From Polyodon spathula (Eukaryota; Chordata; Actinopteri; Acipenseriformes; Polyodontidae), in contig NC_054558.1 of assembly GCF_017654505.1 (NCBI RefSeq), positions 7,416,798 through 7,480,797 on the forward strand: a DNA stretch of 64,000 bases, in the 5' to 3' direction. Every line of letters begins with the position of its first letter. Within the stretch, counting starts at the first letter, position 1. Of the stretch, positions 55,617 to 64,000 are shown one piece after another. The notes below the pieces were generated by a model. That model worked only from the letters and a program-made list of their open reading frames with translations, had not been told where the DNA came from and did no database searches. The position numbers were made by a program, and so were the translations under genes.

Positions 55617-55697
55617 CTGCACGGCCGCCTGCTTATTCTCGTTACTGTTCAAGCCAGTCGCCTGCTGAAGGAGGAACTGCCGCGCTGCCTGAAGAGC
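55617..55697 (-). CDS. foxp4: foxp4 coding exon A (visible residues 1-27)
   Basis: This 81-base exon starts after a CTCTTGCAG acceptor and reads ALQAARQFLLQQATGL onward, ending AAVQ in phase 0. ALQ-ARQFLLQQA is the conserved start of the FOXP Gln-rich region and in relatives follows a LLHFQQQQ-type exon that is not in this window. The donor after CAG is GTTTGAG, weaker than usual at positions +3 and +4. It is the most 5' exon I can find, separated from the next by a 10.7 kb intron. Confidence 0.9.
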
Positions 55698-57158
55698 CTG
55701 CAAGAGAGACAGGGGAGAGATGTTATAGAGGACGGAGGGTTAACAAACAAATACACACACATTCGCTTAACTTGTGCTGCATGAAACAACTGTCACATTT
55801 GTTGACTTTTTTTTTTAAACAAACAAAAGGAAAACAAGTTGTACAGGCTTACATAACTTCTTAAATAACAGAAGATTGTAAAGATATGTTCTTTGTGGAA
55901 TGCATTATGAAATATGTACGTTACTTTGAAGGTACAATGTTAAAACTTGACAATAATACCAAGTTTATCGATCTACATACATACATGCATGCATACATAC
56001 CTACACAGACAATTTTTTTTATCGTTTACTGTAAGTTGTGATTGATTAATTAAGGATATCAACTGCTACTGTCTTATTTTTAACTAGACCTAGACTTAGG
56101 CACAGTAAGCAAATACTCCATTATAAAAGGAGAGCTTACATTTGAATGCAATGGAGATTTCTCAGCTATTTAAACTATCTTCTGTGTCTCATTAGAAATT
56201 TGAATCACAACATCTGTCATTTTAGGCTCTAACCCAACTGACCGTATCCTTTTTCAAATTAAATACAAATGACCCGCTATCAAAAACAAGCAAACTGCAG
56301 TGTTTATAAAGCACAATCAGGATGCACATTTGTTTCCTGAACTTGCAAGAAACAGCAGGTTACCAGGTAACAAAACAAACACGGATTTATGAAAAGACAG
56401 CCCCTACAAGAGTTAGATCCTCACATATACCATGCAAAACCAGAACCAACCGAGTAATGATGTCAACCAGAAACAAGCCGGGTCTGCACTGGAGCCACTG
56501 CAAAGTAAACCCAGTAACTTTGATAATATGTTCTGTATATTTGTAGACAAGTGGAGAGGAGAGACCAAGTCTTGGAGCGAGACAACTCTAGAAGGACATG
56601 GTCTTTATCTGTGGACTGGTTTACTCGTAGGGGAAAAAAAAAAAAGGAACCCTCTCCCTTTAAGAGGAAATAACTGTCCCACTCACAATTAAATGCATTA
56701 CAAAAAGATTTAAGCCAGCTGTATTAAAAACACTTGCTGTTTTTGCTGAGTGAATTAAAAAAAATACCACCAACCTGCACATCCACTGTTTTCCCTCTCT
56801 CTCTCTCTCTCTGGCATACATTACAGATCCTATCCAGTTGTGGTACACATAACTTAAAGTGACCACAAGTGCTTAAAGTCAAGTTCTGCCCAACATAGTC
56901 ATATGGTGCAAATTATTGCAGCACACGCTGCAGAGCACGCTTTCGATGTCTGTTAGCAATAAGGGGCTAGTTTGTATAAATTACCACACTGATTACCAAA
57001 TTTCTGAAATGCTATTTATGGGTTTAATACATGCTAACATTACCATGTAATAACGGATTTTGTTCATCTTCTCCATGGAACTTCCTACGTATTGAATATT
57101 GCTTCGTTGGTAACTGTTCATTTTTAAAAAGTTATATTTTTAATTGACAAAGTTTTTT

Positions 57159-57169
57159 AATATATATAT

Positions 57170-57217
<48 letters not shown>

Positions 57218-57231
57218 GTACACAACACACA
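57159..57231. repeat. TA microsatellite with short CA/TG end
   Basis: Interrupted (TA)n, then TGTGTGTGG and later CACACAC. Confidence 0.9.
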
Positions 57232-57404
57232 CACAGTGCATTCATTGTGCAAAGCATCTTAAGTTTAAACGTTTTCGATGGAAGCAAGCACAAAGGCTAC
57301 CTGACTTCGTGATCGTCCAGCAGGTACTACTGATCCATTTCTAAATGCCATACTAATAAAGATTTACGCTACGTTATTTGGAGAAAAAGGAAGAGGTAAG
57401 TAGA

Positions 57405-57436
57405 GGGGGGGGGGGGGGGGGGGGGGTATCCCCCCC
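57405..57436. repeat. G22 run followed by TAT and C7
   Basis: Homopolymer G with a nearby C run able to fold back. Confidence 0.9.
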
Positions 57437-57786
57437 ATCGCTTTACCTTCACCCTGGTGAACCAGCCCTTACTGTACCATCTCTTTCAGCAGTAACGTTT
57501 ATTCGAGGGAGCTGATCCTTTAAAGAAAATGCCATTAAAGTCAGAGCTACTGCTGAACAACAGGGCTATTGTGCTTGTATGTGTTAGTCAGGTTTTATTA
57601 CAGTGGCGCGCAGGCAGAGAGAAAGGGGAAGGGGGGGTGAGGAGGTCAAAGCCCAGCTTGGAAGCCTGTGCACAGTGTGGGAGTTCTTCTGACTTGTCAT
57701 CGGTTCAGCTGTAAATCAACACTCCCGACGTCGGCTTTAATAACAGTGCATTTTTTTAATTCATCAGGGGTCAGGGGTTTTACGCT

Positions 57787-57897
57787 GTTTATTTTTTTTT
57801 TTTTTTTTTTTTTATAAAACTTAGGAATCTAAAATGGTTATAATTTTATCCAAGAGTAGAGTTTATAAGCCAGAAGGGCCATTAAAGCAAATTAGGT

Positions 57898-57927
<30 letters not shown>
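57787..57927. repeat. T run and A run pair
   Basis: T run near 57787-57813 and A run 57901-57927, about 90 bases apart and in opposite sense. Confidence 0.85.
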
Positions 57928-57928
<1 letters not shown>

Positions 57929-59790
57929 CCCACACATTTAAATAACTACAATCTTTGTTTAAAATAAACTCCTCGAGGTCGAAGATTCATTCACCGGGTG
58001 CTCTCAAAGGCTTTGACATTATCCTCGGCCAGCCTCCGCACAGTATACTGGCAAGAACAATATTACTATCTGAACATATGGATGAAAGGGTCGGCACTGC
58101 AACATTCTCCTCCAGGTTGCAGGTTTCAATCCGGCGTGGATCAGTAGTCACTGGACGGCTGGTGTTGGAAAGCGAGTTTATAATGGTGAACAGGTGGCCA
58201 CCACATGCTGAAACTGCTCCTGCTTCTCAGAAATCAGCTACTGTGTTTTTTCTGGGTTTGACTATAATTGCAGGAATTCCATACACAATGTAAGTTTTAA
58301 AATATCCAATATGCGTATTTTCTTTTTACTTTCAAAACTTATGTATAAACCCTTTTACAGTCCCTGTACTCGACTGCCTGTCAACCTGAACTTCACATGT
58401 CTGGTAACTGGAGCTCCAGCCCTGTGGAGGCACACCCAGAGCTTCTTGCAGGCTTTGTGTATTCTGACCCCAGCGCTCCGCAACGTCTCATGGGACCTCC
58501 TCAACGGGGTCACGTACCCCAACACACTGTCGCAAGGCGTAAAAATCACACTGAGAAACAGCCACCTGCAAGGGGCATTATCGTTCAGGATTATTTAGAA
58601 CTTCCCTCAGTATTTTTGTTTATTATTATTATGATACATATTTCCATCTGTATTAAAAACACATGGCTCACCGAATCTAGGGTTAATGGAAATACGCCAA
58701 AACCTGCAGTTTACTGGTTTGCCAGAAGGGGAGCTGTTTTGTGTACGTGGGGGTAGATGTCTGTTAGGGCTCAGCATTGTGGAATGATTCACCTCAGACA
58801 GTAAATTAAAAAAAAAAAAAAAAAAAAGGCATCTCTTGTTGTTATTCAATAAATGTGAGTATCTAACATTTACCCTGTGAGTTTTGTATGTTGAAACGGT
58901 AGTCTCTGATACCTAACACACAGCAAAATAAACAAATCAGTAAAACTTAACAACTTAGACAAATTAACCAAACTATTTAAAAACAGAAACCCCAGCATGA
59001 CTGTGAAAACTGGAGCCAGAATCTGAAGGGGACAGCCCTAAAAGGGGAAGCAATTTTAGCCACAATTGCATTTTTACATTTTGGTAGCATTTTTAATACA
59101 TTTGACAGCTTTGTTTTGAATTGCGTTTTTACAGCACACATGCAGTTGCAACTCAGTAACCTACAGAAAGAGAAACGAGAGACTGCGCACACTGGCAGAT
59201 CAGCCTCCAGTCCAAGGCTGGGCTGTCTGCAGCCCCTTGGGCGAGAGGGATTTGGAACTCTGTAATACTTCTTAATGCGAGTTTGTAAAGAAGATGACGG
59301 TTTCTGACAAATCACTGACAGCTGAAAACAAAGGACTACACCAAGGCAGTCATTCAATTAGGGGTTTATGGAAATACAGCACCTCTTCACAACAAGAGAA
59401 GCCCTAGGCATGGGAAACGTGGACAGATCATGTTAGCTGAGGGCATTAGTGTCTCAGTATGGATGTGATAAACATAGGATATATGATCCAATTACTTGGA
59501 AAGTGAATGGTTCTGCTGACAACACTAATTTTCAGGACTTTTTAAAAGAAATGCATCTTGATATCAATAGGGTCCCTAATAGACTAGGCCAAGACAAGGT
59601 AAAATAATGTGTACCCAATACCCTGCCCAGTAAGGGGTGGTTGTGGGGTGGCTGTTGTCAGGACGGTTGTAAATCAAGCACCAGTCCCAGAGTGTTAGGG
59701 CCAATTTCATGGTGGGTTTCCTATAAACTCCAGAGCTGGTCCCAATTCAGCATTTTCCTTTCTGAGATTTTTTGGCCCAGTCACATTTTA

Positions 59791-59909
<119 letters not shown>

Positions 59910-62900
59910 CACTGGGATGACTAATCTTTAAAATAAATAAATAAATAAAACAAACACCACAACTGTTTTCCAGCTCATTATTATTCCCTTTTAATAAATA
60001 TTTTTCCGTTACATACAAATGCACAGTTTCGTTCTGAAGCAGGAAATGCTACCTGTCACGCAGTGCCTTTCATACAGTACTTATTTTCAGATCTCAATCA
60101 AAACCAGTGTTATAAAATACTTCGAAACGGTAGTACTGTTTAACACAGAGATTCTCTACTTTCTCTAATTTCTACAGTGCTGTTACTCGATTTAGTTAAT
60201 GGAACTTGTATTTGATGCAGCCAAAACTTGTACAAAGCTTTACATACGTAATTATCATTAACAAACACTTTGACAGCTGTATTTCTTTAATGTATAATGC
60301 TGCAATAGTCAGAAATCAGAAGACATGGGAAGAGACAAACCAAGGCGTAGCCCATTTCTGTGTCAAATACAAATGCGGACGCTGACAAAACTGGCGAGGT
60401 AGAGCCTTCCTTCAGAAAACACTCAGCCAGCTAGGTCCGGCCGAGAACTGTCCACTCGGGGCTGCATGAGCTTCCCACTGGCGCTCCCAAACACAAGCGC
60501 TTTGTTGAGCTCTGAAGCACAAAATTACAAGATGTGAAAGAAAAAAAAAATAAAATAAAACACGTTGGGCTCATAAGCGATGTTTAGATGACATTTTTCA
60601 GACATTGATTACACCTTTGATAAATCACCCCACATCCTTGGAGCAACACAAAAAAACGACAGAAAAATAGAATACAAAAATATAAGAAAACAAGACGGGC
60701 GGTAAGGCGGTTTGGAGGCATTTAAAAGATACGGGCGCCTCATTCAGAAAATGTACTTTCATAAAACTGTATTCAAGTAGCTGGTTACTATTTATTGTAT
60801 TATTTTGGATTTCTTTTCACATACACGCGGAAAAAGAATAAATAAACGCATTATTGCACTTGGCTGTAACGAACAAAAAGAAATGTGGGCCAAACTATAC
60901 ACAGCCAACAAGGATTAAACAAAATCAGGCCCTCCCGGCTACGCCGAGCCAAGTTTCCAACCCAGGCAGCGACTGGAGTGACGGCCTTGGTCACCCTGTT
61001 TAACCAGCGGTCAGCTCCTCTGCCGGTACCTGCTGGAGCTCTGTATAAAACACGAGCAGCTCTGCAGCAAGCTCTAGTTAGAGAGCTGTTGATTTTAGAG
61101 GCTTTCTGGGCATCTGTTTCACTGGCTTCTCATGTTTTTTAGCTGGAGTCAGCGACACCTCCAATAACCTCAGCTGATTTTGTCTCAAATTATAGCAACT
61201 TTGCATTAAAGGTTATGTGTTTTCAGCTGGGAGAACCCGACGTGTTGGTTTATTATGGGCCAGCCTCAAAAGGCCAATTTCTTGCTTTGCAGCTCGACCA
61301 TTTTGTTCCAAGCCGCCACAATTTAAAGTTAAACCATTTAAGTACATCAAGTGCCAGCATTTCTTTCACTTTACCGCTAGACGGTGCCCTGAAAGCAGCA
61401 CATTTGGATTTTGATTAGGATCTCAAAAAGGGATCCACGTATTTTAGGGGGTTAAATAAAGTTTAGTCTGGATTTTAAAGCTTCAATAAAGTTTTAGGGG
61501 CATTGGATATTCTCCAGAAGTGCTTTCTCACACTATACCGATTTCCCAGTGCTCAATGGCAACTGCGTAATACATCAAAAGCAATGCCAAGTTACAGACA
61601 AGATCATTCATATTATCTTATATGCAACCGAATCATTAGCGTCTCTTTGCCACTCGCAATGGACAGCTAAAAAGGGCTTTATTTTTAATGATGATAAAAC
61701 ATATTTTAAACATTTTCGAAGTACTGCCAAAAATGTATTAATTTAACTAAATAAGAAAAAAAGGATATTTATTGTTAAAGCAGATTTTTTTTATTTTTTT
61801 TATTTTTTTTTTTTAATAGGAGCTACTTGAAAAGACATTTCCCTTTGTGGATTTTTTTTTTTTTTTTCCCCCACTTAAATACTTGCCGTTCAAAAGACTT
61901 TCCACCTGGTCGCAGCCAAAATAAAGTTTGAAATAAAGACATTTTGAGAAAACCAAAAAGGATGCAAGCTTTATTATGATTATGGCCGCTCTGAAAGTTG
62001 CCAGGTCTAAAGGGATTCTAAAAAACACAAACCTAATGTGCAATTCCAGACTGTGCTAAATGCACAATGCTTAGAAAGTACTATATTCCTTTTGGTCTCA
62101 ACAATACCTCCCTCTCCCCTCCATCTCCAGTATACATCATAGACCTGAAGCATTCACACTACCACCTCAGTAACGAATAATTTATGCAGCACCACACAGG
62201 GTGTTTTCTGTCTTGTCAGATTTAAGGTGGGCACTGCTTCATGCCACCGACATCTTGTTCTTCTACACTTTGGACACCTTAAAAATTTAAATTAAAAAAA
62301 AAAGAAAAAAGGGACAGTTTCTTTTTTCTCCCCCCACTTAATGTAGTGCATACAGAACTTAAAACATCACCGCCTTCATTCTCCTGTCCCCAACATTTCT
62401 CTCGGTTGACTTTAATCTTCTTTTAAGACTTAGGAATACAAAGACTATGCGCAGGCAAGCTAATTAGAAACACTTTAAAAGAATCTCTCTCTCTCCTGTT
62501 TCCAGGGCAACAAACTGGAGTGGAGCGGCACATATTTGAATATTTTTGGTGGCGCTGAATGAAGTGCTGAAGATAAACAATGCTGAGGAGATCTCTGGAG
62601 CACTCTCCAGCACAAGCACTGTGCGCGGGCCACTGTGACAAATGCACGGCTCACTCCTTTCATGTTCGGCCAAAAGCACCTTTGGTTCAGACCCACCTTT
62701 TGTCGGAGCGAGCAAGCGAGCGAGCTCTGGCTTTGTGCTGGTTTTCTTCCTGCCCCTGCTCGACAAGGGCTGAGACAGCTGAAACACATGCCAATTAGTG
62801 TCCATTATGGCGGCGATTTCCTGATGTGGACGTCGTCCAATAGGAAATGATCCAACGCTACCACCACCAGAATGTCTCTCTCTCTCTTCGGCCCAGAAAA

Positions 62901-64000
62901 GCCATCATGTTTAAATTTCAAGGAGTGTTGAAGGGACTGATTAATACACACACAGGTCCTGGGCAATAAACTTTATTACAAAGCAACAGCCTAAAAAGGT
63001 CACTCAGAACCTGAAGCAGGAATTGCATGCTGTATAAAATTTTGTCTTCTCAGAGGCTTGCTAAATGATCTGGTTAACATTTTCTGATAACCAATCAATA
63101 CTATTAGAGTATATAAACTTATTACTACATTTATGAAGGAGAAAAGTAATTGATAAACTGAAAACTTATTTTAATAATAATTATCAGTTATGTCTCTGCT
63201 TCATTAAGTATTTGTAGTGACTGATGAGTGTTCTGCTGGATCCTGATTCTCCATGGATACAGAGCCATTTGCCGTTTTTGGATTATCTATTGCTAATTTT
63301 ATATTACAATAAGTGTTTTAAATTATATATTAATAATATAACATTATACATTCCCCAGAAAATAAAATCAATACAAAAATACACATACCCCCATCATACA
63401 AACTACACCAAATACACAGAAATCAAGCAGGGAACAAGACAAACACAGCTTTGTACTCTCTGACCCCAGAGCTGCAGCATCACACAGGATTTAAAGGCAC
63501 AGACTCTGCAAGAACACATCAAAAGGAGGACTCTAAGGTCTATTGTTCTGCCTGAAGACCTCAACTGTAACCTTGCAATGTCACAACCCTGACAAGTTCT
63601 CAGCACAGACCAGTGATAAAGAAAGACCGCAGTAAGAATGCAGAAACAATAGGGTGTATATAAACCAGTACGCACACATGCACACTTTGAAGAGGAACCT
63701 ATAAAAAGCAGCAAGTTATCGCTTTAGCACTGAACAGGTTAACAAAATTACCTCCAACCCACACCCAGAGACTGAAGGGCAAAGTAGAGGCGACCTCAGG
63801 ACGGGTTTACAATCCAATAACATAGGGGTGCGACACCATAACACTGGATCGGAGAAAAAGAACACTGGATGGAAAAGACCAAAGTTAAAAACAAAAGCAC
63901 TTTAACTTATTTTTTAACTTTGTTCTTTTTAAATAATAAATAATTAAAGAATGAAACTGCGGTGTTACGGTGTTGCCTCTCTATTTTCATCAACTGTGAT

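Overview
The window carries the 3' two thirds of one vertebrate gene on the minus strand: a FOXP-subfamily forkhead transcription factor, which I assign to foxp4. Fifteen coding exons run from 55697 down to the stop codon at 10133-10135. Each splice site reads as GT...AG, every exon joins in frame, and together they give 612 codons plus a stop. The start codon and the N-terminal exon(s) are not visible and should lie beyond 64000. No second protein-coding gene can be supported on either strand.

The visible protein has the FOXP order: a Gln-rich N-terminal region (exons A-D), a linker (E), a C2H2 zinc finger split over exons F/G, a leucine zipper (G/H), a linker with a basic patch (I), the forkhead DNA-binding domain (J-L), and a C-terminal tail with a sumoylation-type motif (M-O). 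FOXP proteins are nuclear transcription regulators that dimerise through the zipper; that is family knowledge. FOXP4 rather than FOXP1/2/3 is chosen from paralog-specific stretches as I remember them ([16 protein letters not shown] after the forkhead, ALNASYQ-like end, EEELP acidic tail).

Organism: a vertebrate, most likely a ray-finned fish and possibly an early-diverging one (sturgeon, paddlefish, gar or bichir). This rests on the fish-like transposon content (Tc1, piggyBac, hAT MITEs, L2/CR1-like LINE tails), many TA, CA and TTA microsatellites, and moderately long introns. The species call is inference.

Layout: 1-3300 is downstream intergenic DNA with a LINE tail and a T/C run. 3300-10132 is a probable 6.8 kb 3' UTR with a poly(A) signal at its left end and an extraordinary A/G-rich tract at 7240-8030. 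10133-20926 is the dense 3' half of the gene, with the forkhead exons and a deletion-derivative Tc1 element. 20927-35671 holds the zipper, finger and linker exons plus a nested piggyBac-in-TIR-element insertion and several MITEs. 35672-55697 holds the Gln-rich exons separated by long introns, one with a clean solo LTR. 55698-64000 is intronic or 5' sequence with several unique, regulatory-looking stretches.

I found no undescribed biological system. The most rewarding items are the nested transposons, the solo LTR with perfect target duplication, the Tc1 remnant bracketed by mirror-image microsatellites, a triple CAG tandem splice acceptor, and G-run/C-run palindromes.
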